From contig UBNV01000006.1 in assembly GCA_900466945.1 (NCBI GenBank), positions 496,001 through 560,000 on the forward strand: a stretch of DNA of 64,000 nt, given 5' to 3'. The notes under the pieces were generated by a model. The model did not search any database, was not told the DNA's origin, and saw only the letters and a program-made list of their open reading frames with translations. Every line of letters begins with the position of its first letter. Within the stretch, counting starts at the first letter, position 1. Positions 1 to 9,151 of the stretch are shown here, piece by piece. This DNA is from Hyphomicrobiales bacterium (GTDB lineage Bacteria > Pseudomonadota > Alphaproteobacteria > Rhizobiales > Rhizobiaceae). The position numbers and the translations under genes are program-made.

Positions 1-1
1 C

Positions 2-697
2 ACCGGCGGCATTGGTGAAGAAATCGCAAGGCAATTGCACGCCCAGGGCGCGATCGTCGGCCTGCACGGCACGCGCGTCGAGAAGCTGGAAACGCTGGCT
101 GCCGAACTCGGCGACCGCGTCAAGATCTTCCCTGCCAACCTGTCGGACCGCGACGAGGTGAAGGCGCTCGGCGAAAAGGCCGAAGCGGAACTCGAGGGCG
201 TCGACATCCTCGTCAACAATGCCGGCATCACCAAGGATGGCCTGTTTGTCCGTATGTCCGACGCCGACTGGGACAGCGTTCTGGAAGTCAACCTGACCGC
301 CGTCTTCCGCCTGACGCGTGAACTGACCCATCCGATGATGCGCCGCCGCTTCGGTCGCATCATCAACATCACGTCCATCGTCGGCGTCACCGGCAATCCG
401 GGCCAGGCCAACTACTGCGCCTCCAAGGCCGGCATGATCGGCTTCTCGAAGTCGCTCGCACAGGAAATCGCCACGCGCAACGTCACGGTCAACTGCGTGG
501 CGCCGGGCTTTATCGAAAGCGCGATGACCGGCAAGCTGAACGACAAGCAGAAGGACGCCATCATGGGAGCGATCCCCATGAAACGCATGGGCACCGGAGC
601 CGAGGTTGCCTCGGCCGTCGTCTACCTCGCCTCGAACGAGGCGGCCTACATGACGGGGCAGACGCTGCACGTCAACGGCGGCATGGCGATGATCTGA
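2..697 (+). CDS. fabG: 3-oxoacyl-ACP reductase FabG (5' partial)
   Basis: NADPH-dependent reduction of 3-oxoacyl-ACP in the fatty-acid elongation cycle, cytoplasmic. The reading frame is open to the left edge, so roughly the first 10-15 residues are missing; the visible protein begins inside the glycine-rich cofactor loop (TGGIGE). Downstream come the NNAG motif, the catalytic Ser in NITSIVGVTG, and the Y-x3-K pair in QANYCASKAG, followed by the usual C-terminal INGG-like segment (HVNGGMAMI). It is followed at about 280 bp by acpP and then fabF, the standard fatty-acid cluster order. The family (short-chain dehydrogenases) is broad, but the context fixes the assignment. Confidence 0.95.
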   Translation, partial: TGGIGEEIARQLHAQGAIVGLHGTRVEKLETLAAELGDRVKIFPANLSDRDEVKALGEKAEAELEGVDILVNNAGITKDGLFVRMSDADWDSVLEVNLTAVFRLTRELTHPMMRRRFGRIINITSIVGVTGNPGQANYCASKAGMIGFSKSLAQEIATRNVTVNCVAPGFIESAMTGKLNDKQKDAIMGAIPMKRMGTGAEVASAVVYLASNEAAYMTGQTLHVNGGMAMI

Positions 698-974
698 TCG
701 AAGCGCCGGAAAGAGCCCCTCTGCAATAGGATGTTGACCGAGGCAAAGGGGCGAATTTCTGGCTTTGCGGCGCGCTGAAACCGTGTTAAGCGGGCCATGA
801 CTGTGAGCAGTCGCTCCGTCTCATGAGCAGAAGTTTATGCTTTGTTTGCATAAAAACGCTCTGGGTCAGGGCCGAACGGGTTTGCTGGTGTGGACGAAAG
901 CGATCACCGGCTGAATGCAGGGTAGGGAAGCCATCAAGGCTCCCTCTGAATTTTAGAAGGTCGAGGATACCGAC

Positions 975-1211
975 ATGAGCGATATCGCAGAACGCGTGAA
1001 GAAAATTGTAGTTGATCATCTCGGCGTTGACGCTGAAAAGGTCGTCGAAGGCGCGAGCTTCATTGACGATCTGGGCGCCGACTCGCTCGACACCGTCGAA
1101 CTCGTCATGGCGTTCGAAGAAGAATTCGGCGTCGAGATCCCGGACGATGCGGCTGACTCGATCCTGACGGTCGGCGACGCTGTGAAGTTCATCGAGAAGG
1201 CCCAGGCCTGA
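975..1211 (+). CDS. acpP: acyl carrier protein
   Basis: Small acidic carrier (78 aa) that holds growing acyl chains on a phosphopantetheine arm. The attachment serine is Ser37 in the DSL motif (ADSLDT), preceded by the typical IDDLGAD. Length and sequence match the classical bacterial AcpP rather than the specialised rhizobial ACPs (NodF, AcpXL). The start ATG follows a GAAGG-type ribosome-binding site. The gene stands alone between fabG and fabF, with tandem hairpins directly after the stop, consistent with high separate expression. Confidence 0.97.
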   Translation: MSDIAERVKKIVVDHLGVDAEKVVEGASFIDDLGADSLDTVELVMAFEEEFGVEIPDDAADSILTVGDAVKFIEKAQA

Positions 1212-1231
1212 TCGATCACACTGCTGCGGAA

Positions 1232-1285
1232 GGCGGGCGAAAGCCCGTCCTGTCCGCTTGGGCCCGCGATGAGCGGGCCTTGTTG
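1232..1285 (+). terminator. tandem hairpins after acpP (terminator or attenuator)
   Basis: Two successive stem-loops follow the acpP stop. The first is a 7-bp stem with a GAAA tetraloop (1232-1249, one G-T pair); the second is a perfect GGCCCGC/GCGGGCC stem (1261-1279) followed by a T-rich TTGTTGT tract. The T tract is interrupted, so partial termination or mRNA 3'-end protection of the acpP transcript is as likely as full termination before fabF. Confidence 0.6.
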
Positions 1286-1342
1286 TATCTGGACCTTTGT
1301 TTACAATGACTTCGGTCAAATAAATTGGGTGGGCTTCGCACG

Positions 1343-2599
1343 ATGAGACGTGTCGTCATCACCGGTACCGGCATGGTATCGCCTCTGGGATGTGGAACGG
1401 AACTGACCTGGCAACGGCTTCTTGCCGGTCAGAGTGGCGCGCGTCTGGTCACGGAATTCGAGGTCGATGACCTTCCGGCCAAGATCGCCTGCCGCATCCC
1501 AACTGAAGGTGAGGGCGCCTGGAATCCGGACGACTGGATGGAGCTCAAGGAGCAGCGCAAGGTCGACCATTTCATCATCTATGCGGTGGCCGCGGCCGAC
1601 ATGGCGCTGAAGGATGCCGGCTGGGAGCCGACCACCTATGAAGACCAGTGCCAGACAGGCGTGCTGATCGGTTCCGGCATCGGTGGTCTCGAAGGCATCG
1701 TCGAGGCAGGTCACATCTTGCGCGACAAGGGTCCGCGTCGTCTCTCGCCGTTTTTCATTCCTGGCCGTCTGATCAACCTCGCCTCCGGCCAAGTCTCGAT
1801 CCGCCACAAACTGCGTGGTCCGAACCACTCGGTGGTGACGGCCTGCTCCACCGGTGCCCATGCAATCGGTGACGCTGCCCGTCTTGTGGCGCTCGGCGAT
1901 GCCGATGTCATGGTTGCCGGCGGGACCGAATCTCCGATCAGCCGCATCTCGCTCGCAGGCTTTGCCGCCTGCAAGGCGCTGTCGACGGCCCGCAACGACG
2001 ACCCGACCGCAGCCTCGCGGCCTTATGACAAGGACCGTGACGGATTCGTCATGGGTGAGGGCGCTGGCATCGTCGTGCTAGAAGAACTGGAACACGCAAA
2101 GGCCCGCGGTGCGAAGATCTATGCCGAAGTTGTCGGCTACGGTCTCTCGGGCGATGCCTTCCACATCACGGCGCCTTCGGAAGACGGTGACGGTGCCTTC
2201 CGTTGCATGACGATGGCGTTGAAGCGTGCCGGCCTGACGCCTGCCGACATCGATTACATCAATGCGCACGGCACCTCGACCATGGCCGACACGATCGAAC
2301 TGGGCGCCGTCGAACGGCTCCTGGGCGACCATGCCCCGAATGTCTCGATGTCGTCGACCAAGTCGGCGATCGGTCACCTGCTCGGTGCCGCCGGTGCCGT
2401 CGAGGCGATCTTCTCGACGCTGGCAATTCGCGACAACATCGCACCGCCGACACTCAACCTGGACAATCCCCAGGTCGAAACGCAGATCGATCTCGTCCCC
2501 CACAAGGCGAGGAAGCGCGAGATCAACGTCGCCCTGTCGAATTCCTTCGGCTTCGGTGGCACCAATGCCTCGCTGGTGCTGAAGCGCTACGAAGGCTGA
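1343..2599 (+). CDS. fabF: beta-ketoacyl-ACP synthase II FabF
   Basis: Condenses malonyl-ACP with acyl-ACP in fatty-acid elongation. The ATG at 1343 gives the family N-terminus MRRVVITGTG (418 aa); a TTG 18 bases upstream is in frame but unlikely. The catalytic Cys-His-His triad is visible: Cys168 in VVTACSTGA, His309 in NAHGTSTMAD and His345 in AIGHLLGAAG. The C-terminal SNSFGFGGTNAS loop is also intact. Follows acpP and precedes mltG in the order common in rhizobia and other alphaproteobacteria. Confidence 0.96.
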   Translation: MRRVVITGTGMVSPLGCGTELTWQRLLAGQSGARLVTEFEVDDLPAKIACRIPTEGEGAWNPDDWMELKEQRKVDHFIIYAVAAADMALKDAGWEPTTYEDQCQTGVLIGSGIGGLEGIVEAGHILRDKGPRRLSPFFIPGRLINLASGQVSIRHKLRGPNHSVVTACSTGAHAIGDAARLVALGDADVMVAGGTESPISRISLAGFAACKALSTARNDDPTAASRPYDKDRDGFVMGEGAGIVVLEELEHAKARGAKIYAEVVGYGLSGDAFHITAPSEDGDGAFRCMTMALKRAGLTPADIDYINAHGTSTMADTIELGAVERLLGDHAPNVSMSSTKSAIGHLLGAAGAVEAIFSTLAIRDNIAPPTLNLDNPQVETQIDLVPHKARKREINVALSNSFGFGGTNASLVLKRYEG

Positions 2600-2605
2600 G
2601 CCGGA

Positions 2606-2636
2606 CGCGGGCGGTCGATACGATCAACCGCCCGTG
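2606..2636 (+). terminator. hairpin after fabF (weak terminator candidate)
   Basis: A perfect 8-bp inverted repeat, CGGGCGGT (2608-2615) and ACCGCCCG (2627-2634), lies just after the fabF stop. No T tract follows, so it may be only a partial terminator or transcript-stabilising hairpin. Confidence 0.35.
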
Positions 2637-2793
2637 ATTGCTCTGGATGATGCCGGGACGCTCTTGCCGGCCGCCACGGACTACGGTTAGAAATCATGCC
2701 AACGCCCGGTGTATCTGCGCCGGACGACGACCCGGATTTTTGCCGCATTGCTGGAAGAAACAGCCGCGAGTGCGAAACAAAGAAGGATTGCCG

Positions 2794-4011
2794 GTGACCG
2801 ACAACAGCCAGAACGGCGGTAGCCAGAACAACGGTGTCTCCTTCGGCCGCGAAGCCGATAGCCAGCTGGGCAAGGGGCCCTTCATTCCGAAGTCGCCCAA
2901 TGAGGCGCTGCGCCCTGAGCGCGTGCCGCAGCCGCCGCGCCGCTCGCGCAAGGCCCGCAGCCAGCTGGTCATTTTCCTGAACTTCCTGATGACCATGGCG
3001 GTCTTCGTGTGCGTTGTCGCCGTTGCCGGCTTCTTCTATGTCATGGACAGCTACCAGAAGCCTGGTCCTCTCGCCGCCAATTCCAATTTTGTCGTGCGCA
3101 GCGGTGCCGGTCTCGCCGAGATCGCCAACAACCTCGAGCGCAACGGGATCGTTTCGGATGCCCGCATCTATCGCTATGTGACGGCGACCTATCTCGAAGA
3201 GGGCCAGACCCTGAAGGCCGGTGAATACGAGATCAAGGCCGGCTCCTCGATGAAGGAGATCACGGCGCTGCTCGAATCCGGCAAGTCGATCCTCTATTCC
3301 GTGTCTTTCCCGGAAGGTCTGACCGTCAAGCAGATGTTCCAGCGCCTGGCCCAGGACACGGTGCTGGAGGGTGATCTTCCGGCGGAACTGCCGCCGGAAG
3401 GCAGCCTGCGTCCCGATACCTACAAGTTCACCCGCGGCACCAACCGTGCGGAGATCGTCACCCAGATGCGCGCTGCACAGGAACGCCTGATCGACCAGAT
3501 CTGGGAAAAACGCGATCCGGACCTGCCGGTCGAGACCAGGGAAGAGTTCGTCACGCTCGCTTCGATCGTCGAGAAGGAAACCGGCAAGGACGATGAACGC
3601 GCCCATGTGGCTTCCGTGTTCATCAACCGCCTCAACAAGGGCATGCGCCTCCAGTCGGATCCGACGATCATCTACGGCCTCTTCGGCGGCGACGGCAAAC
3701 CGGCCGATCGTCCGATCTTCCAGTCGGATATCCGGAAGGAAACGCCTTACAACACTTATGTGATCAAGGGCCTGCCGCCCGGTCCGATCGCCAATCCCGG
3801 TCGTGCGGCGCTGGAAGCCGTCGCTCATCCGTGGAAGACAGAAGATCTCTACTTCGTTGCAGATGGCAGTGGCGGCCACGCCTTTGCCCCGACGCTGGAA
3901 GAGCACAATGCGAATGTGCGCCGCTGGCGCAAGATCGAGGCCGAGCGCGCCCAGACGCCGCCGCCAACGCTGGATATCGACCCGGAAGTCGATCCGACGG
4001 CGAACAACTGA
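2794..4011 (+). CDS. mltG: endolytic murein transglycosylase MltG
   Basis: Inner-membrane lytic transglycosylase that cleaves nascent glycan strands and sets their length. I chose the GTG at 2794 (405 aa) because an AAGAAGGA ribosome-binding site sits just before it; the open frame extends further upstream without a comparable signal. Residues 1-50 are polar and low-complexity (cytoplasmic), then comes one membrane span (VIFLNFLMTMAVFVCVVAVAG), then the periplasmic LysM-like part and the YceG domain. The family catalytic Glu is in LASIVEKETG and the downstream LQSDPTIIYG and TPYNTY motifs are present. The proline-rich C-terminal tail is poorly conserved in the family. Precedes yicC. Confidence 0.93.
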   Translation: MTDNSQNGGSQNNGVSFGREADSQLGKGPFIPKSPNEALRPERVPQPPRRSRKARSQLVIFLNFLMTMAVFVCVVAVAGFFYVMDSYQKPGPLAANSNFVVRSGAGLAEIANNLERNGIVSDARIYRYVTATYLEEGQTLKAGEYEIKAGSSMKEITALLESGKSILYSVSFPEGLTVKQMFQRLAQDTVLEGDLPAELPPEGSLRPDTYKFTRGTNRAEIVTQMRAAQERLIDQIWEKRDPDLPVETREEFVTLASIVEKETGKDDERAHVASVFINRLNKGMRLQSDPTIIYGLFGGDGKPADRPIFQSDIRKETPYNTYVIKGLPPGPIANPGRAALEAVAHPWKTEDLYFVADGSGGHAFAPTLEEHNANVRRWRKIEAERAQTPPPTLDIDPEVDPTANN

Positions 4012-4033
4012 GACCGGCGGTAAGGGGCGGGGC

Positions 4034-4924
4034 ATGACACTGCAATCCATGACGGGCTTTGCCCGTGTCGAAGGCTCGTCGGGACGATACCGCTGGGCCT
4101 GGGAACTGCGTTCGGTCAACGGCAAGGGGCTGGATCTCCGGACCCGACTGCCGCAGGGCCATGAAGCGCTGGAGACCGACATTCGTCGGCTCGCCGGCGA
4201 GCGATTGACCCGCGGCAATCTGCAGATCGGCCTTTCGGTAACGGTAAGCGAAAACCGGGTGGAGGCCGTGCTCAACCGAGATGCGTTAGCCGCCGTCCTG
4301 GCGCTTCGCGACGAACTCGGACCGGATGTGCTCGATCCGGCACCGTTGCGGCTCGACACGCTGCTGTCGATCCGCGGCCTCGTGGATATGCGCGAGGCGA
4401 CCGACGACGCTGAAGCGATAGCCGCTCGCGACATCGACATTCTGGCAGGCCTGGAGCGAGCCATCACTGCAATCACCGAGATGCGCATGACGGAGGGCGC
4501 GGCGCTCCGCCGTATCCTCGAAGAGCAGATCGCCAGGATCGAGGACCTCGCTCTCCAGATCGAGGCCGATCCCTCTCGATCCCCGGATGAGATCGCGCGT
4601 CGGCTCGAAGCTCAGCTCGCGACGCTGATGGACACGACCAATGGTCTCGATCGCGATCGCTTGCATCAGGAAATCGCTATGCTCGCAACCAAGGCGGACC
4701 TGCGCGAGGAGATCGACCGGCTGAAGGCGCATGTGGCCGCTGCCCGGGAATTGTTGTCGGTCGGGGGGCCAGTCGGCCGCAAACTCGATTTCCTGGCGCA
4801 GGAATTTAACCGAGAATCAAACACTATCTGTTCCAAATCCAATGCCGTCGCGGTCACCGCCGCCGGTATTGAATTGAAGGTCGTTATCGACCAGTTCCGC
4901 GAACAGGTCCAGAATCTGGAGTAG
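4034..4924 (+). CDS. YicC/YloC family endoribonuclease
   Basis: Cytoplasmic protein of the YicC family (296 aa), whose E. coli member was reported as an endoribonuclease involved in small-RNA turnover. The family N-terminus MTLQSMTGFAR starts at the ATG at 4034, 22 bases after the mltG stop. The C-terminal DUF1732-type motif is clear: LDFLAQEFNRESNTICSKS. The middle is helical and rich in Glu, Arg and Leu. It is immediately followed (3 bases) by gmk; yicC-gmk adjacency is widespread in bacteria, suggesting co-transcription. The exact RNA targets cannot be read from the sequence. Confidence 0.9.
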   Translation: MTLQSMTGFARVEGSSGRYRWAWELRSVNGKGLDLRTRLPQGHEALETDIRRLAGERLTRGNLQIGLSVTVSENRVEAVLNRDALAAVLALRDELGPDVLDPAPLRLDTLLSIRGLVDMREATDDAEAIAARDIDILAGLERAITAITEMRMTEGAALRRILEEQIARIEDLALQIEADPSRSPDEIARRLEAQLATLMDTTNGLDRDRLHQEIAMLATKADLREEIDRLKAHVAAARELLSVGGPVGRKLDFLAQEFNRESNTICSKSNAVAVTAAGIELKVVIDQFREQVQNLE

Positions 4925-4927
4925 TCT

Positions 4928-5575
<648 letters not shown>

Positions 5576-5592
5576 GGTTCAAGATCTCAATT

Positions 5593-5635
5593 AAAAAAGG
5601 GCGGCTCGAACATTTCGGCCGCCCTTTTCGTTTTC
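5593..5635. terminator. bidirectional intrinsic terminator between gmk and betC
   Basis: Perfect 11-bp inverted repeat AAAAGGGCGGC (5595-5605) and GCCGCCCTTTT (5618-5628), with a 12-base loop, an A run on the left and T-rich DNA on the right. It serves both the plus-strand gmk transcript and the minus-strand choX-betC transcript. Confidence 0.85.
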
Positions 5636-7151
5636 ATTCGCCGCGCGGGAACCGCTGGCTTTCCTCAAGGATGTTCAGGTCCATGTGGTTGCGCATGTAG
5701 CGCTCCGAGGCTTTCTGCAGCGGCTGGTAATCCCAGGGGAAATAAGCGCCGTTGCGCAGCGCCGTGTAGACGATGTGTCGCCGCGCCTGGCTTTCGCGAA
5801 CCGCGCCATCGAAGCGGGAGAGATCCCACCGCCTTGATGCTTCCTCGGTAAGCGTGGCCAGGATTTCCGCGGCGGCCGGATCTTCCGCCAGGTTGGTCAT
5901 CTCATACGGATCGGCTTCGAGATCCGTGAGGATAGGAGGGTCGGCCTCGCAAAGCGTCAGCTTGTAGCGCTCGTTGCGAAGCCCGATCATCGGGCTCACC
6001 GTTCCCTCGGCCGCATATTCCATGGGCACGATGCCGCGCCCGCCCGTGCCGGTGGCAAGCGGCATCAGGTCTTCGCCGTCTGTCCAGTCTGCGATGGTCG
6101 AGATGTCGATGCCGGCAAGGCCAGCCAGCGTCGGCGTGACGTCGAGCGTCGACACAGGCGTCGTCACAAGCCGCCCTTCTACACCCGGGACCGCCATCAT
6201 CATCGGTACGCGTGCGGAGCCTTCGAAGAAGTTCATCTTGAACCAGAGGCCCCGCTCGCCCAGCATGTCGCCATGATCGGAGACGAAGAGAACGATGGTG
6301 TTGTCTGCCATGCGCGTGCGCTCGAGCACGTCAAGGATCTCGCCGATCTTGTCGTCGACATAGGAGATGTTAGCGAAGTAGCCCTGACGCGCCCGCGCGA
6401 CGTTCTCGTCCGTAATGTCGAAGGCGAGATGGTCGCAGGCATCCATCAGGCGCTGCGAATGCGGATCCTGTTCGTCATATGGGATCGCAGGAACACTCGG
6501 CTGAAGGGCGTCGCACCCCTCGTAGAGATCCCAGTATTTCCGCCGGGCCACATAGGGATCGTGCGGATGCGTGAAGCTGACCGTCAGACACCAGGGGCGC
6601 TCGTCATGGCCGCGTGAGAGATCGTAGAGCCGGCGTGTGGCGTTGTAGGCGACCTCGTCGTCATATTCCATCTGGTTGGTGATCTCGGCCACACCAGCAC
6701 CGGTGACGGAGCCGAGATTGTGATACCACCAGTCAATGCGCTCGCCGGGCTTGCGGTAGTCCGGCGTCCAGCCGAAGTCGGCGGGGTAGATATCGGTCGT
6801 CAGTCTCTCCTCGAAGCCGTGCAACTGGTCCGGCCCGACGAAATGCATCTTGCCGGAGAGGCTTGTCTGGTAGCCGGCCGCCCGCAGGTGATGTGCGAAG
6901 GTCGGAATGTCGGAAGCGAACTCGGCCGCGTTGTCGTAGACGCGGGTGCGGCTCGGCAATTGCCCTGACATGAAGGATGCGCGCGCCGGGGCGCAGAGCG
7001 GGCTTGCCGTGTAGGTGTTGGCGAAGCGCACGGAGCGCTTCGCCAGATCCGCCAGATGCGGAGCATGCAGGAAGTCGGCGGGACCATCCGGAAAGAAGGT
7101 CCCGTTGAACTGATCCACCATCAGGATCAGGATGTTGGGGCGTGATGTCAC
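5634..7151 (-). CDS. betC: choline-sulfatase
   Basis: Type I sulfatase (505 aa) hydrolysing choline-O-sulfate to choline and sulfate, cytoplasmic (no signal peptide). The sulfatase signature CAPAR begins at Cys53, the residue oxidised to formylglycine; metal-site residues are in LMVDQF near the N-terminus and in VSDHGDMLGERGLWFK. The C-terminal part contains the choline-sulfatase-specific stretch (SRFDGAVRESQARR...). It starts 11 bases after choX, so both are probably one transcript, and ends at a bidirectional terminator. The divergent LysR gene is the expected regulator. Together they form a choline sulfate scavenging unit feeding osmoprotectant and sulfur metabolism. Confidence 0.94.
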   Translation of the reverse strand: MTSRPNILILMVDQFNGTFFPDGPADFLHAPHLADLAKRSVRFANTYTASPLCAPARASFMSGQLPSRTRVYDNAAEFASDIPTFAHHLRAAGYQTSLSGKMHFVGPDQLHGFEERLTTDIYPADFGWTPDYRKPGERIDWWYHNLGSVTGAGVAEITNQMEYDDEVAYNATRRLYDLSRGHDERPWCLTVSFTHPHDPYVARRKYWDLYEGCDALQPSVPAIPYDEQDPHSQRLMDACDHLAFDITDENVARARQGYFANISYVDDKIGEILDVLERTRMADNTIVLFVSDHGDMLGERGLWFKMNFFEGSARVPMMMAVPGVEGRLVTTPVSTLDVTPTLAGLAGIDISTIADWTDGEDLMPLATGTGGRGIVPMEYAAEGTVSPMIGLRNERYKLTLCEADPPILTDLEADPYEMTNLAEDPAAAEILATLTEEASRRWDLSRFDGAVRESQARRHIVYTALRNGAYFPWDYQPLQKASERYMRNHMDLNILEESQRFPRGE

Positions 7152-7162
7152 GGGGCAATCCT

Positions 7163-8119
7163 TCAGAGACCGAGAGCCGACTTGACGGCCGCATCACCCG
7201 GCTGCCCGTCGAATGTTGTCACACCCTTCAGCCAGGTGTCCAGAACAGCCGGATTGGTCTTTAGCCAGGCCGATGCGGCTTCCTTGGAATCCTTACCACC
7301 GAGAATTTCGCCCATCAGGACGTTTTCCATGGAGACGTCGAAGGTCATCTGCTTGAACAGGGTCGCCGCATTCGGGCAGTCACCGCTCCAGCCGGTGCGG
7401 GCAAGCGTATAGACTTCGGCGCCACCGAAATTCGCACCGAAATAGGCGTCGCCGCCGGAGAGATAGGTCAGGTCGAAACGCTCGTTCATCGGATGCGGCG
7501 CCCAGGCGAGGAAGACGACGCCCTTGCCTTCCTTGGAGGCCCGCTCCACCTGGGCCAGCATGGCCTGTTCGCCCGACTCGACCAGTTCCCAGTCCTTCAG
7601 GCCGAATTCGCCGGCATCGATCATCTTCTGGATATTGGCATTTGCCGGGGCACCTGGTTCGATGCCGTAGATCTTGCTCTCGAATTCATCCGGATTCTTG
7701 CCGAGATCGGCGAAATCCTTGATGCCCTTCTCCGCGGTTGCGGTCGGCACGGCGAGGGTGAACTTGGCTCCCTCCAGGTTCTTTGCCATCACTTCGATGG
7801 CCTTGGCACCGTTCAGATCGTCGATGAAGGCCTGCTGTGCGGGCATCCAGTTACCGAGAAAGACGTCGATCTCGCCGTTCTTCATCGACTGATAGCCGAT
7901 CGGTACGGAAAGCGTCTTGACGTCAGGCTGGTAGCCAAGAGCGTCGAGCACGACCGAGGCGACACCATTGGTCGCGGTAATGTCGGTCCAGCCCGGATCT
8001 GAGAGGCGAATGGCCTTGCATGATTCCCCGTCCTGCGCAGAGGCGGTGGTGGAGAGGAGGAGGACGCCGAGGGCAGCAAGGCTGCCGAGTGTTCTGCGAA
8101 TGCCGAATGTCTGGTGCAT
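7163..8119 (-). CDS. choX: choline ABC transporter substrate-binding protein
   Basis: Periplasmic choline-binding protein of the OpuAC/ChoX type (318 aa). The signal peptide covers about residues 1-28 (LGSLAALGVLLLSTTASAQ). Aromatic residues W44, W91, F120 and W206, plus D46, fall one position after the residues I recall as the aromatic box of Sinorhizobium meliloti ChoX (W43, W90, Y119, W205, D45), so one Tyr would be Phe here. Two cysteines (C34 and one near the C-terminal third, SGDCPNA) could form the family disulfide. First gene of choX-betC; permease and ATPase genes (choW, choV) are not in the window. Confidence 0.92.
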   Translation of the reverse strand: MHQTFGIRRTLGSLAALGVLLLSTTASAQDGESCKAIRLSDPGWTDITATNGVASVVLDALGYQPDVKTLSVPIGYQSMKNGEIDVFLGNWMPAQQAFIDDLNGAKAIEVMAKNLEGAKFTLAVPTATAEKGIKDFADLGKNPDEFESKIYGIEPGAPANANIQKMIDAGEFGLKDWELVESGEQAMLAQVERASKEGKGVVFLAWAPHPMNERFDLTYLSGGDAYFGANFGGAEVYTLARTGWSGDCPNAATLFKQMTFDVSMENVLMGEILGGKDSKEAASAWLKTNPAVLDTWLKGVTTFDGQPGDAAVKSALGL

Positions 8120-8219
8120 GGTGCTTCCCTCTTTTTGTGGTATTGTCTTTCCTTATTGAAGTGGGGAGACAATCGCCTGTGAAGCTGGATATTTTTGATG
8201 TTTCCTATAAGCTACTCCT
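8120..8219. promoter_or_regulatory. divergent promoter region choX-betC / LysR gene
   Basis: A 100-bp gap separates the start codons of choX (minus) and the LysR gene (plus). The part next to the LysR gene is AT-rich (8187-8219). This is the expected place for LysR binding and both promoters. I could not single out one T-N11-A operator with confidence. Confidence 0.5.
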
Positions 8220-9131
8220 ATGTCTGAAGGGCTGATTGATCTCGCCTGGATGCGGCTTCTGGTCGAGATCGACCGCAAGGGTTCTCTGTCAGCTGCCGCC
8301 GAGGCGCTCGGTCTCAGTCAGCCGGCCGTCAGTTATCAGATCCGCCTTCTGGAGCAGCGTGTCGGGTTTCAACTTCTCCAGCGCCTGCATAGGGGCGTAC
8401 GCTTCACCGAAGAGGGCCGCCGCTTTCTCGCAATCGCGGACCGCACGGTCGCTGACGTGGACGGCCTGCAACGCAGCCTGCGCGCCGCGCGCCGGCGCCC
8501 GACCGTCCGTCTTGCGACCGACTATGCCTTCTCCAGCCTCTGGCTGATCCCGCGTATGCATGCCTTTCGCCAGAGACATCCCGAGATCGATCTGCAGATC
8601 GTCGCAACACAGCGCCTTGGACAACATTGGCGTGAAGATGCAGACCTCGCGGTCGCGTTTGGAACCGCAGGCGAGTTTTCCGCCCAGGGAAAGTTGTTGA
8701 TGCCGGAACGGGTGGTACCTGTCTGCGCGCCAGCGCTCACAGGAAGTCTGCCGCGAGATACCGTCGGTCTGATCGAAGCTGGACCATTGATACATCTCGA
8801 AGCCGACAATCTTTCGCCGTGGCTCGATTGGGGATCCTATTGCCAGGGCGCCGGGCTCCGTACCGATCCACTCGATCGTCCGGGGGATCTTCGCTTCAAC
8901 ACCTATGCACTGGTCATACAGGCCGCCATGGGCGGTCAGGGCTTTGCACTCGGTTGGTTGGGCATCGTCGATCAATTGCTCGAAGCCAACCTTCTGGTCG
9001 CCGCCGGTCGGACGGTGTCAGTGCCCGATCGCGGCTATTGGCTGGTGAATGGATCTGAGGGTGATGCTGCCAGACTTCTGGCCACCTGGCTTATCGATGA
9101 AACGACCGGGTCGTGCCATGTGGGCGACTGA
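8220..9131 (+). CDS. LysR-family regulator of choline sulfate use
   Basis: LysR-type transcription factor (303 aa). The N-terminal helix-turn-helix is SLSAAAEALGLSQPAVSYQI (about residues 20-40), followed by the linker helix and the periplasmic-binding-like effector domain (VRLATDYAFSSLWLIPRM...). It is divergent from choX-betC with 100 bp between starts. A LysR regulator adjacent to betC and choX matches the known 'choline sulfate-utilization' regulator family, so I infer it controls those genes, perhaps sensing choline or choline sulfate. The effector is not deducible from sequence. Confidence 0.88.
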   Translation: MSEGLIDLAWMRLLVEIDRKGSLSAAAEALGLSQPAVSYQIRLLEQRVGFQLLQRLHRGVRFTEEGRRFLAIADRTVADVDGLQRSLRAARRRPTVRLATDYAFSSLWLIPRMHAFRQRHPEIDLQIVATQRLGQHWREDADLAVAFGTAGEFSAQGKLLMPERVVPVCAPALTGSLPRDTVGLIEAGPLIHLEADNLSPWLDWGSYCQGAGLRTDPLDRPGDLRFNTYALVIQAAMGGQGFALGWLGIVDQLLEANLLVAAGRTVSVPDRGYWLVNGSEGDAARLLATWLIDETTGSCHVGD

Positions 9132-9151
9132 GCGGCAGCCTCGCGCCGCTC
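9130..9151. terminator. hairpin between convergent LysR gene and rsmA
   Basis: Inverted repeat GAGCGGC (9130-9136) and GCCGCTC (9145-9151) fills the short gap between the two convergent genes, overlapping the LysR stop. No clear T tract follows on either strand, so termination efficiency is uncertain. Confidence 0.35.

Noticed and set aside
698..974. Regulatory RNA or riboswitch between fabG and acpP
   Set aside because: 277 bp with no strong hairpin or conserved aptamer pattern; probably just the acpP promoter region.
2587..4488. Long antisense open frame (over 600 codons) opposite mltG and yicC
   Set aside because: High GC DNA gives long frames opposite real genes; no recognisable domains, Arg/Ala-rich low-complexity translation, and the plus-strand genes have clear family motifs.
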